Assembly (NCBI GenBank): GCA_963530295.1
Contig: CAUSCF010000002.1
Coordinates: 80,396 to 144,395 of the forward strand
DNA from: JABCPE02 sp963530295
GTDB lineage: Bacteria; Bacteroidota; Bacteroidia; Flavobacteriales; Weeksellaceae
Length of the DNA: 64,000 bases
Direction of reading: 5' to 3'
Within the stretch, counting starts at the first letter, position 1. The number at the start of each line of letters is the position of its first letter. The notes beneath the pieces were generated by a model. The model saw only the letters and a list, made by a program, of their open reading frames with translations, ran no database searches and was not told where the DNA came from. Of this stretch, positions 25,877 to 33,447 are shown in pieces. Made by a program: the position numbers and the translations under genes.

Positions 25877-27157
25877 ATGGCTTACTTATTTACATCAGAG
25901 TCCGTTTCTGAAGGACATCCAGACAAAATCGCAGACCAAATATCTGACGCTTTAATAGACCATTTCTTGGCCTATGATAAGAACTCAAAAGTAGCTTGTG
26001 AAACGCTCGTAACCACTGGGCAGGTTGTCCTAGCTGGAGAGGTGAAATCTGAGGCTTACCTTGATGTGCAGACCATCGCTAGGGAAGTTATCAATGATAT
26101 TGGCTATACCAAAGGTGAATACATGTTCAATGGAGATTCTTGTGGAGTGATTTCTGCTATCCATGAGCAGTCGCCAGACATCAACCAAGGTGTGGACAGA
26201 ATTACCCAAAACGCTGATTTTGAGACAAAAGCAAACGCACAAGGTGCTGGTGACCAAGGAATTATGTTCGGATATGCTACAAACGAAACCGAAAACTACA
26301 TGCCGCTAGCATTAGACTTGGCTCATTCTATTTTGAGAGAGCTTTCTGCATTGAGGAGAGAAAATAAGGAAATCACCTACCTTCGTCCTGATGCAAAATC
26401 ACAAGTTACGATAGAATATTCTGATAATCACAAACCTGTGAGAATAGACAGCATCGTAGTTTCTACTCAGCATGATGAATTTGACACAGAAGAAAACATG
26501 CTGGCAAAAATCAGAAAAGACATCATCGAGATTTTAATTCCAAAAGTTAAAGCGAAACAAAAACCTGAAATTCAGGCACTTTTCAATGATGATATTACAT
26601 TCCATATCAACCCTACTGGGAAATTCGTAATCGGTGGCCCACACGGAGATACAGGACTTACAGGAAGAAAAATCATCGTAGATACTTACGGAGGAAAAGG
26701 CGCTCACGGAGGAGGAGCATTCTCTGGAAAAGACCCTTCTAAAGTGGATAGAAGTGCAGCCTATGCCATGAGATACATCGCCAAAAACCTTGTAGCAGCA
26801 GGGGTTGCAGATGAAATTTTGGTTCAGATTTCTTACGCCATCGGAGTTGCTAAACCTTGTGGTTTGTATATCAACACTTATGGAACCTCCAAAGTAAATC
26901 TTACTGATGGAGAAATCGCAGAAAAAGTGCAGCAATTATTTGACCTAAGACCTTATGCGATAGAGCAAAACCTAAAACTGAGAAATCCTATCTACCGCGA
27001 AACAGCAGCCTATGGACACATGGGAAGAAATTATTATGTAGCGGATAAAACCTTTAACAAAGGAGCTAAAAATGAGCTTACTATCAAAGGTTTAGAGTTT
27101 TTCACTTGGGAAAAACTGGATAAAGTAGAAGAAATCAAAAAGGCTTTCAATCTATAA
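25877..27157 (+). CDS. metK: S-adenosylmethionine synthetase
   Basis: 426 residues. Opening FTSESVSEGHPDKIADQISD with the catalytic His-Pro-Asp, the mobile-loop GAGDQGIMFGYATNET, the phosphate-binding GGAFSGKDPSKVDRS and the C-terminal GHMGR are all present. It makes SAM from methionine and ATP. Single-gene unit: strong promoter, about 138-base leader with a candidate SAM-sensing RNA, and a bidirectional terminator (27163-27188). If the leader is a riboswitch, SAM would shut off its own synthesis. Confidence 0.98.
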   Translation: MAYLFTSESVSEGHPDKIADQISDALIDHFLAYDKNSKVACETLVTTGQVVLAGEVKSEAYLDVQTIAREVINDIGYTKGEYMFNGDSCGVISAIHEQSPDINQGVDRITQNADFETKANAQGAGDQGIMFGYATNETENYMPLALDLAHSILRELSALRRENKEITYLRPDAKSQVTIEYSDNHKPVRIDSIVVSTQHDEFDTEENMLAKIRKDIIEILIPKVKAKQKPEIQALFNDDITFHINPTGKFVIGGPHGDTGLTGRKIIVDTYGGKGAHGGGAFSGKDPSKVDRSAAYAMRYIAKNLVAAGVADEILVQISYAIGVAKPCGLYINTYGTSKVNLTDGEIAEKVQQLFDLRPYAIEQNLKLRNPIYRETAAYGHMGRNYYVADKTFNKGAKNELTIKGLEFFTWEKLDKVEEIKKAFNL

Positions 27158-27162
27158 AATAT

Positions 27163-27188
27163 AAAAACCCACTAAAAAGTGGGTTTTT
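27163..27188. terminator. Bidirectional terminator after metK
   Basis: 11-bp perfect stem AAAAACCCACT/AGTGGGTTTTT with a 4-base loop; A and T tails allow function on both strands, for metK and for the convergent small acidic gene. Confidence 0.9.
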
Positions 27189-27206
27189 ATTTTGTCTTAA
27201 AGATAA

Positions 27207-27443
27207 TTAATCTTCCAAATCGTCGTATTTCGCTAATTCTTCATCACACCATGCGAATGCTTCTTCTACTACTTTTGTAGCTTCATTTGCAACGGTTTCC
27301 TCATCATCGCCTTCCAAATCATCCAGCCATTCCACTTCTTCTTCCTCTACATTTAGGATAAATCTTGGATATTCTGTATGCACAACGAACAAATCCTCTG
27401 GAAATTCTGAATTATCTGCCATCAAAAACTTTGGTAATTTCAT
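27207..27443 (-). CDS. Small acidic protein of unknown function
   Basis: 78 residues, no signal peptide. More than a third of the residues after position 30 are Asp or Glu (VEEEEVEWLDDLEGDDEE), and the C terminus is an amphipathic helix. The N-terminal KLPKFLMADNSEFPEDLFVVHTEYPRF-type region looks like a conserved beta segment. A -7 box TAACTTTG lies at 27497-27504 on the minus strand. Similar short acidic proteins occur widely in Flavobacteriia without assigned function. Confidence 0.7.
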   Translation of the reverse strand: MKLPKFLMADNSEFPEDLFVVHTEYPRFILNVEEEEVEWLDDLEGDDEETVANEATKVVEEAFAWCDEELAKYDDLED

Positions 27444-27538
27444 AACTTTCTAATTTTAAATTGTTTGACTAAAAATATATATCTTATAAGGTTTTACAAA
27501 GTTAATAAATATAAATGTAGTTTCTCTAAAAAATATTT

Positions 27539-28381
27539 TTATTTTATTTTTTGTTGAGTAACGACAGATTTTGCTTTAGAAGTATTTTCAAGTGTAAGTA
27601 ATTCTGTTTTTAATTTTAAATTAATAGTCATATCTATATTCTGACTGGTAAAATAATTATTTTTCATATCAAATAATAAAAAACCTTTTCCATCACCAGA
27701 TGCAGACAAGTCCATGTTTTTAACATTCTTATCTCCCATTACAAAATCTATCAATATATCAAAATAGGCTTCCTCTTTTTCTACTTTTAAGAGTTTATAT
27801 TTTACATTCATTTTCATTTCTATATCGCCCGCATTCGGTATACTTTGTTTATATGGTATAACCATATCAAAACTATCACCTATTTTTAGGCCTTCTTTAG
27901 GAAAATCAGTATCTATTGCAGAAAATTGTTTAATTGATTCTATCAATATCTTCTTTGTGTCTTCATCGATGTTTCCTTCTACATTCTTAACCTCCATTTT
28001 CTTACCATTTATAATATCACCGCTCAATTTAACTCCTTGAATGGGAATTTTTCTGTTCACTTTCTCTCCATTAATTTCTGCTTCAGAAATGTAATCAGTG
28101 TATTCTAATACAAATGGAATATTGTTATTTTGCTTTTTCTGTGTAGAAATGGTGCTTCCCATGTTCATATTCATCTTCATTTTCACCTCATTCATTCCTA
28201 TTTTATCTATCACTTCCTTACTTCCCACAAACTTATACCCTCCATCCATATCTGTTTTTAATTTAATTAAATACTTTGAATTTGGAAGATACTCATACTT
28301 AAAGAAATATCTTTTCTCCTGACCAAAAACAAGTGATGCAGAAGTAATAAATAACAACAATACAAGTTTAAAAGTTTTCAT
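27539..28381 (-). CDS. Secreted/periplasmic beta-rich protein of unknown function
   Basis: 280 residues with a cleavable signal peptide (MKTFKLVLLLFITSASLVFGQ). The mature part alternates short strands with a Met/Lys-rich region (NEVKMKMNMNMGS) and resembles Bacteroidota periplasmic proteins with DUF6263-like layout; that family name is tentative. It is 5 bases downstream of the Gfo/Idh/MocA gene, so likely co-transcribed. No catalytic motif is visible. Confidence 0.65.
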   Translation of the reverse strand: MKTFKLVLLLFITSASLVFGQEKRYFFKYEYLPNSKYLIKLKTDMDGGYKFVGSKEVIDKIGMNEVKMKMNMNMGSTISTQKKQNNNIPFVLEYTDYISEAEINGEKVNRKIPIQGVKLSGDIINGKKMEVKNVEGNIDEDTKKILIESIKQFSAIDTDFPKEGLKIGDSFDMVIPYKQSIPNAGDIEMKMNVKYKLLKVEKEEAYFDILIDFVMGDKNVKNMDLSASGDGKGFLLFDMKNNYFTSQNIDMTINLKLKTELLTLENTSKAKSVVTQQKIK

Positions 28382-28386
28382 ATAAA

Positions 28387-29355
28387 TTATTTTTTATCAA
28401 TTAGTTTCATAATTTCCAAAGCCACTTTCAGCGCTTCTGTTCCATCTTCCAGACTTACCTCCACGGGCTTATTCTCGGTGATGGAGTTTGCAAAACTTTC
28501 CAATTCATCCAGAATAGCATTATTCGGCTGGATATTAGGATATTCGAATATGATTTGGTTTCTCTCGCCCTCTGCATTTTGGATAATCATATCAAAATCT
28601 GATGGATTTTCAGGAGCTGGTTTCATACGGATAACTTCGGCTTTTTTCTCTAAGAAATCCACTGAAATATAGGCATCTCTTTGGAAAAATCGGCTCTTTC
28701 GCATGGATTTCATTGAAATTCGGCTCGTGGTAAGGTTCGCCACACATCCATTCTCAAATTCTATTCTGGCATTGGCAATGTCAGGCGATTTGCTGACTAC
28801 ACAAACTCCGCTTGCGTGGATGTTTTTCACAGGAGATTTTACCAAAGAAAGCAAAATATCCAAATCATGTATCATCAAATCCAAAACCACAGAAACATCC
28901 GTTCCTCTCGGATTAAACTCAGCCAAACGATGGATTTCAATGAATTTTGGTTCGCTGATAAACGGCTTAGTGGCGATAAATGCAGGATTGTAGCGCTCTA
29001 CATGCCCTACCTGCGCCCTGATTCCCTTTTCATTACAAAGCTGAATAATCTCTTCTGCCTGCTCCAAAGTCTGAGTTACAGGCTTTTCTATGAAAAAATC
29101 CAAGCCTCTTTCTATGGCTATTTTAGCATAGTCATGATGATAAAATGTAGGCGTCACGATATCTAGAACCTCTATTTTATCCAAGAGTTCATCCAAGTTT
29201 TCATAAAATTTGTACCCAAATTCTGCTTCCAGCTTTTTTGAATTTTCTATATCTTTATCATGGAAGCCCACCAAATCATATTTTTCTGATTGGTTGAGCA
29301 ATTTCAAATGTATTTTTCCAAGATGCCCAGCACCTACTAAACCTGCTTTTAACAT
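28387..29355 (-). CDS. Gfo/Idh/MocA family NAD(P)-dependent oxidoreductase
   Basis: 322 residues. N-terminal Rossmann fold with GAGHLGKIHLKLL at residues 7-19, then the family's conserved EKPVTQTLEQAEE containing the catalytic-region lysine, and the C-terminal alpha/beta domain with GTDVSVVLDLMIHDLDILLSL. Substrates in this family are usually sugars or UDP-sugars; none can be assigned here. A -7 box TATCTTTG sits at 29383-29390 on the minus strand, divergent from recA. Confidence 0.88.
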   Translation of the reverse strand: MLKAGLVGAGHLGKIHLKLLNQSEKYDLVGFHDKDIENSKKLEAEFGYKFYENLDELLDKIEVLDIVTPTFYHHDYAKIAIERGLDFFIEKPVTQTLEQAEEIIQLCNEKGIRAQVGHVERYNPAFIATKPFISEPKFIEIHRLAEFNPRGTDVSVVLDLMIHDLDILLSLVKSPVKNIHASGVCVVSKSPDIANARIEFENGCVANLTTSRISMKSMRKSRFFQRDAYISVDFLEKKAEVIRMKPAPENPSDFDMIIQNAEGERNQIIFEYPNIQPNNAILDELESFANSITENKPVEVSLEDGTEALKVALEIMKLIDKK

Positions 29356-29467
29356 TACTTTTTTGTATTTAAAAGAATTTTGCCAAAGATAAGGATTTTT
29401 TATTTTTTTCTTTATTCCATTATGATTTCTAGGATTTTATTTTGATGGAATTTTTTTAAAAACAAAA

Positions 29468-29500
29468 TTGATAATATCTACTAAAATATTTGTAACTTTG
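29468..29500 (+). promoter_or_regulatory. Promoter of recA
   Basis: TTG (29468-29470), 22-base spacer, TAACTTTG (29493-29500); leader about 13 bases. No LexA-like palindrome is evident around it. Confidence 0.7.
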
Positions 29501-29519
29501 AGGCAATATTTGATCGAAG

Positions 29520-30527
29520 ATGAGTAATTTAGAAGATAAGAAAAAAGCACTGAGTCTAGTCCTAGAAAAAATGGACAAGACCTATGGAAAAGGAACTGTA
29601 ATGAAGCTGGGAGACAGCGCAGTAGATGATACAATAGAAGTAATTCCGTCTGGTTCTTTGGGGCTGGATATCGCCCTCGGTGTAGGTGGATATCCGCGAG
29701 GAAGAGTGATAGAGATTTTCGGGCCTGAATCATCAGGGAAAACTACCCTTACACTACACGCCATTGCCGAAGCTCAAAAAGCAGGAGGAATAGCGGCTTT
29801 CATAGATGCAGAGCATGCCTTTGACAGAAGTTATGCTGCAAAATTAGGGATTGATTTAGAAAACCTTATTATTTCTCAACCAGACAATGGAGAGCAAGCC
29901 CTTGAAATCGCGGACAACCTCATCCGTTCTGGTGCGATAGACATCGTAGTAATAGACTCTGTGGCAGCTCTTACTCCAAAGGCCGAAATAGACGGCGATA
30001 TGGGAGATTCCAAAATGGGACTACACGCTAGGCTGATGTCTCAGGCACTAAGAAAGCTTACAGGAACTATCAATAAAACCAAATGTACTGTGATTTTCAT
30101 CAACCAGCTGAGAGAGAAAATAGGCGTGATGTTTGGAAACCCAGAAACTACTACTGGTGGAAACGCCCTTAAATTCTACGCTTCTGTGAGAATAGACATC
30201 AGAAAAGCCAGCACACCGATAAAGGTAGGCGACGAAGCTGTAGGAAGCCGAGTAAAAGTAAAAGTGGTGAAAAATAAAGTGGCGCCACCTTTCAGACAGG
30301 CAGAATTTGACATTATGTACGGCGAGGGAGTTTCTAAAATTGGAGAAATACTAGACCTTGGTGTAGACTATGATGTGATTAAGAAAAGCGGCTCATGGTT
30401 CAGCTATGGAGACACTAAACTAGGGCAAGGTAGAGATGCTGTGAAAGAACTTCTAAAAGACAATCCAGAGCTTACCGAAGAACTTAGCCAGAAAATAACT
30501 GAAGCGATTAAAAATAAAGAGAAATAA
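29520..30527 (+). CDS. recA: Recombinase RecA
   Basis: 335 residues. Walker A GPESSGKTT at residues 68-76, the catalytic glutamate region FIDAEHAFDRSYA, Walker B IVVIDSVAALTP, the L1/L2 DNA-binding loops around MGDSKMGLHARLMSQALRKL and INQLREKIGVMFGNPETTTGG. Full length. It forms the filament for homologous recombination and SOS signalling. Monocistronic, between a consensus promoter and a very strong terminator. Confidence 0.98.
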   Translation: MSNLEDKKKALSLVLEKMDKTYGKGTVMKLGDSAVDDTIEVIPSGSLGLDIALGVGGYPRGRVIEIFGPESSGKTTLTLHAIAEAQKAGGIAAFIDAEHAFDRSYAAKLGIDLENLIISQPDNGEQALEIADNLIRSGAIDIVVIDSVAALTPKAEIDGDMGDSKMGLHARLMSQALRKLTGTINKTKCTVIFINQLREKIGVMFGNPETTTGGNALKFYASVRIDIRKASTPIKVGDEAVGSRVKVKVVKNKVAPPFRQAEFDIMYGEGVSKIGEILDLGVDYDVIKKSGSWFSYGDTKLGQGRDAVKELLKDNPELTEELSQKITEAIKNKEK

Positions 30528-30558
30528 ATCTTTTCATAATTATATTTAATTTTAATGG

Positions 30559-30595
30559 AAACGCCCTGATGAAAATTTCATCAGGGCGTTTTTTG
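30559..30595 (+). terminator. Strong terminator after recA
   Basis: 15-bp GC-rich perfect stem AAACGCCCTGATGAA/TTCATCAGGGCGTTT (30559-30573 with 30577-30591), 3-base loop, followed by further Ts. Confidence 0.9.
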
Positions 30596-30719
30596 TTCTA
30601 TTGTACTATTTAACTTTTTTAGTTTTAAATAATAATATTTAATTAAAATTTAACATAAATTTCTTAATTTTGTGGATAAATTTGAGCTATTCAATGAATA
30701 ATAATTTAAATACAATATT

Positions 30720-31232
30720 ATGAAACATGTAATTTTAATAATACTATATAGTACATTAGTATTTTGTTCATGCAAACATGAAACTAAAACATTAGAAGTT
30801 AATCAAGTAATTAATGACACTATTAAGGTAGATAGTATTCAAGATTTTAACCCTAAAGAAGTTGACCTAGGAACAAGATACAAAATTAATGAGAAGGAAG
30901 AAGATATCAATAAAGGCGAATATGATCATCCTGTTAAATTTTCATTAGAAGAAGAGTATAAAGATGGAAATAGATATGTACCTTATCTAGTAGAATATGA
31001 TATTATTAATAAGACCTCGTTTCAAGCTAGTGATACAAAAATTAAATACTATGTATATTATTTAAAGGATTATTGGAAAACTTCACGCGTTGTTACAATG
31101 AAGGACAATTACAGATCACCTATATTCATTCTTAATTATGTTAATGATAATAATGAGCATGATTATTACTCTAAAGATGAAAGACTAATTAACCAAGAAG
31201 ATATAGTGCCTGACGAAGAAGTAATAGATTAA
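30720..31232 (+). CDS. AT-rich orphan lipoprotein
   Basis: 170 residues. Signal sequence MKHVILIILYSTLVFCSC contains two cysteines; the second (or the one before it) fits a lipobox. The mature part is very polar and charged (Lys, Glu, Asp, Asn, Tyr), with VPYLVEYDIINKTSFQASD and KIKYYVYYLKDYWK. Codons are markedly more A/T-ending than in recA and other neighbours, and the flanks are also AT-rich, which suggests later acquisition. Two -7 boxes lie upstream (TAATTTTG at 30665-30672, TAAATTTG at 30677-30684). No family recognised. Confidence 0.65.
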   Translation: MKHVILIILYSTLVFCSCKHETKTLEVNQVINDTIKVDSIQDFNPKEVDLGTRYKINEKEEDINKGEYDHPVKFSLEEEYKDGNRYVPYLVEYDIINKTSFQASDTKIKYYVYYLKDYWKTSRVVTMKDNYRSPIFILNYVNDNNEHDYYSKDERLINQEDIVPDEEVID

Positions 31233-31385
31233 GTTATGTAAAATTTTACACTAAGATTTTAGAATTTTATGTAGGAATAAATTATAAGTTATGTATAGAT
31301 TTTAATATAAGTTACTTTTATAATAGTTGTGAAAACATCTAGCGCCTCGACTATCTTCGGGGCTTTTTTATTTCATAATTTCATA

Positions 31386-31412
31386 AAAAATCCCTTTGAT
31401 TAAGGGATTTTT
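31386..31412. terminator. Bidirectional terminator between convergent genes
   Basis: 11-bp perfect stem AAAAATCCCTT/AAGGGATTTTT with a 5-base loop. A weaker GC-rich hairpin followed by TTTTTT lies upstream at about 31340-31371 and may be the main plus-strand terminator of the orphan lipoprotein. Confidence 0.85.
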
Positions 31413-31415
31413 ACT

Positions 31416-32063
31416 TTACTCTTCCATTCTGCTGAGTTCTTCGTAGTTTTGTTTCAGTTTTTGTAGTAGGTTTCCATAAACGAGATGATAAATAAATCTC
31501 AGGAATAAAGCAAAAATGAAAATAATCATTAAAAGAGGAATAAACATTACAAACGCAAAAAGATACAGTTCTTCTAATTCAGCTCCCTCCAAAGAATTAC
31601 TTTCTATATAAAATGACAATATCATACTAATGATGAAAAACACCACAATTTCTCCTAAAAATATTCTAATATACCATTGGATACATTTTTTCATCAGCAG
31701 GATTTTTTCCATCAGTTTTTTAGGGTTTTCTTCTCTTTTTATTTTAAAATTTAAATACAAAAGTAAACCAATAAAAACAAATGGTAAATAAGTAGCAAAC
31801 TCTCCTAAAACATACAATATTCCCTTTATAAGTGGGGTGTTGTTTAATACTTCATAATATTCCTTATCTTCCGAAGAAGAAGGCATTAAATACCCAATTA
31901 AAAACCAAAATCCTAGTTCCAATAAAGCAATGATAAACACCCATTTTGCGATGGAAACAGACCTTTTTTTGGTCATTGCGAAAAGTTCTTTTTCTGTATA
32001 ATTTTTGAAATCATCAGATTTATTTTCTTTCCAATCTTTTTTTAGCAATTCTAATTCATCCAT
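31416..32063 (-). CDS. Four-helix membrane protein, probable sigma-factor partner
   Basis: 215 residues. Acidic/basic cytoplasmic N terminus (about 38 residues, including LLKKDWKENKSDDF and KELFAMTKKRSVSIAKW), then four hydrophobic helices near 39-60, 85-105, 128-150 and 165-190. No periplasmic sensor domain. It follows the ECF sigma gene by 4 bases, the position typical of an anti-sigma or accessory membrane protein in Bacteroidota. It lacks the classical zinc anti-sigma H-x3-C-x2-C motif, so an anti-sigma role is inference from context only. Confidence 0.7.
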   Translation of the reverse strand: MDELELLKKDWKENKSDDFKNYTEKELFAMTKKRSVSIAKWVFIIALLELGFWFLIGYLMPSSSEDKEYYEVLNNTPLIKGILYVLGEFATYLPFVFIGLLLYLNFKIKREENPKKLMEKILLMKKCIQWYIRIFLGEIVVFFIISMILSFYIESNSLEGAELEELYLFAFVMFIPLLMIIFIFALFLRFIYHLVYGNLLQKLKQNYEELSRMEE

Positions 32064-32067
32064 AGCC

Positions 32068-32559
32068 TTATTTTTTGATGAGGGTTTTTAGTTTTTCTTT
32101 TGCACGGTTCATTTTCACACGGGCGTTTCCTTCCGTTATGCCCAGTATTTCGGAAATTTCTCGGTAGGGCTTGTCATCCAGATACATCATAATGAGGGCT
32201 TTTTCCACATCGGACAGCTGGTGTATAGCATCATACATCACCTGTATCTGTGCGGTCTGGTCATCGTTTTCTTCCGCTATTTTTATCTCGGGAAGAATCT
32301 CCATAGAGTCCGCAGGGACATCTCTTTTTCGCTTTCGGAATAGTGCTAGTGCGGTATTCAGCCCAATGCGGTAAGCCCAAGTGGAAAATTTGGCTTCTCC
32401 ACGGAAATTAGGATAGGCTTTCCAAAGCTGAATTACAATCTCCTGAAAAAGGTCTTCGTGGTCGCTGGGATTGTCCATGTAGATTTTACAAATCTTATGG
32501 ATTACCCTCTGGTTTTCATTTAGTTGCTTGATAAACTCCTGCTGCTGTTCGGCTTTCAT
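32068..32559 (-). CDS. ECF-type RNA polymerase sigma factor
   Basis: 163 residues. Region 2 is clear (SDHEDLFQEIVIQLWKAYPN, then FSTWAYRIGLNTALALFRKRKR), a variable acidic linker follows, and region 4 has YREISEILGITEGNARVKMNRA as helix-turn-helix. It binds core RNA polymerase to redirect transcription. It is followed by a membrane protein gene and preceded by a possible 30-residue ORF. No consensus housekeeping promoter is visible upstream, compatible with autoregulation or a distinct promoter type. Confidence 0.9.
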   Translation of the reverse strand: MKAEQQQEFIKQLNENQRVIHKICKIYMDNPSDHEDLFQEIVIQLWKAYPNFRGEAKFSTWAYRIGLNTALALFRKRKRDVPADSMEILPEIKIAEENDDQTAQIQVMYDAIHQLSDVEKALIMMYLDDKPYREISEILGITEGNARVKMNRAKEKLKTLIKK

Positions 32560-32569
32560 AAAATGCTTT

Positions 32570-32662
32570 TTAAAAGTTTATCAAAGAAAAACCAGCCCAA
32601 AATAAATCCTTTCTCTTGGTAATCATCTCCACTAAATCTTCTTTATTTTGATTTGTTTTCAT
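32570..32662 (-). CDS. Possible 30-residue upstream peptide of the sigma operon
   Basis: ATG at 32662 to TAA ending at 32570, 10 bases before the sigma-factor ATG. The predicted peptide starts MKTNQNKEDLVEMITKRKDL and ends in an aromatic/hydrophobic segment (FWAGFSLINF), an amphipathic charged-then-hydrophobic layout. Spacing favours translational coupling to the sigma gene. It is too short to support by composition alone. Confidence 0.35.
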   Translation of the reverse strand: MKTNQNKEDLVEMITKRKDLFWAGFSLINF

Positions 32663-32841
32663 TTGTCTTGATTTTAATTATTTAAACTCTAACTTTTATA
32701 AAATGCATTTTATACCCACATTAGTGCAAGAAATATTTTTTTCGTTACAAAAAATCATTGTAAAAGTTATAAAACCTTGACAATGAATATTTTATTTTTA
32801 ATTAAAAAAGAAAAAACAACTCCTTTGCCCCAGCAAAAAAT
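32663..32841. other. AT-rich intergenic stretch upstream of the sigma operon
   Basis: Between the small ORF and the terminator of the lipocalin-like gene. Very A/T-rich. It contains the imperfect palindromic string AAAATGCATTTTAT near 32700-32713, but no consensus -7 box and no ORF that I can support. Confidence 0.4.
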
Positions 32842-32869
32842 AAAAATCCCCAAGATATAATCTTAGGGA
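32842..32869 (-). terminator. Terminator of the lipocalin-like gene
   Basis: 9-bp stem (32847-32855 with 32861-32869; one G-T wobble on the minus strand) around a 5-base loop, followed on the minus strand by TTTTTATTTTTT. Confidence 0.8.
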
Positions 32870-32876
32870 ATATTTT

Positions 32877-33344
32877 TTAGTTTTGTCTTACATAGAACAG
32901 AACTTCTTTATCAGTAACTCCATCTCTATCATGGTCATATAATCCAGTTACCCAGTGAAGATTAGTTTTATTTAATAACAAAATTTCAAACACATCTATC
33001 ACACCATCTTCATCTGTAGATTTTAGAGTTTTTCTTGCTACATCATAAGTATATGTGCGTGTTTCATCTCCATCTGGCACACAATTTCCAGCAACATCTA
33101 CAAAATCTTTATAAGTATATGTACCATTTGTTCTAAACTCTACAGTACTTTTACTTTCACATGGACTAGAAACATGTGTTTGTAATGTAGAGCCATCTGC
33201 TCCACTAATAATTTCAGTTCTTACATGTCTCCATGTCCCTACAATAGGAGAAACTGGCTCTGGTGTAATTTCATCTGTACCATTGTTTCTGCTACACGCT
33301 GTTAAACTCACTACTGCTACAGCAGCCAATAAAAGTTTTTTCAT
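32877..33344 (-). CDS. Lipocalin-like lipoprotein
   Basis: 155 residues. Lipobox LTAC (Cys17) after MKKLLLAAVAVVSLTAC. The mature protein contains IVGTWRHVR, the G-x-W opening of small lipocalin-like domains of Bacteroidota, followed by beta strands (VEFRTNGTYTYKD, YTYDVARKTLKS) and an acidic Asp-rich turn (LYDHDRDGVTDKEV) resembling a calcium-binding loop. Two central cysteines (CESKSTV, GNCVPD) could form a disulfide. It has its own consensus promoter and terminator. Ligand unknown. Confidence 0.75.
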   Translation of the reverse strand: MKKLLLAAVAVVSLTACSRNNGTDEITPEPVSPIVGTWRHVRTEIISGADGSTLQTHVSSPCESKSTVEFRTNGTYTYKDFVDVAGNCVPDGDETRTYTYDVARKTLKSTDEDGVIDVFEILLLNKTNLHWVTGLYDHDRDGVTDKEVLFYVRQN

Positions 33345-33369
33345 AATTATATAAATTTAAAATTCTTGG

Positions 33370-33400
33370 CAAAGATAACATTTAACACTATAAAAACAAA
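33370..33400 (-). promoter_or_regulatory. Promoter of the lipocalin-like gene
   Basis: Minus strand: TTTG (33397-33400), 19-base spacer, TATCTTTG (33370-33377), a perfect consensus. Its upstream element lies in the U run of the susD terminator. Confidence 0.75.
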
Positions 33401-33430
33401 CCCGCCGAAAGGAATTTCACCTTTCAGCGG
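33390..33430 (-). terminator. Terminator of the susC-susD operon
   Basis: 11-bp GC-rich stem (33402-33412 with 33420-33430; one G-T wobble) and a 7-base loop, followed on the minus strand by GTTTGTTTTTATAG. Confidence 0.85.
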
Positions 33431-33447
33431 ACTGTGGTTTTCATGGC

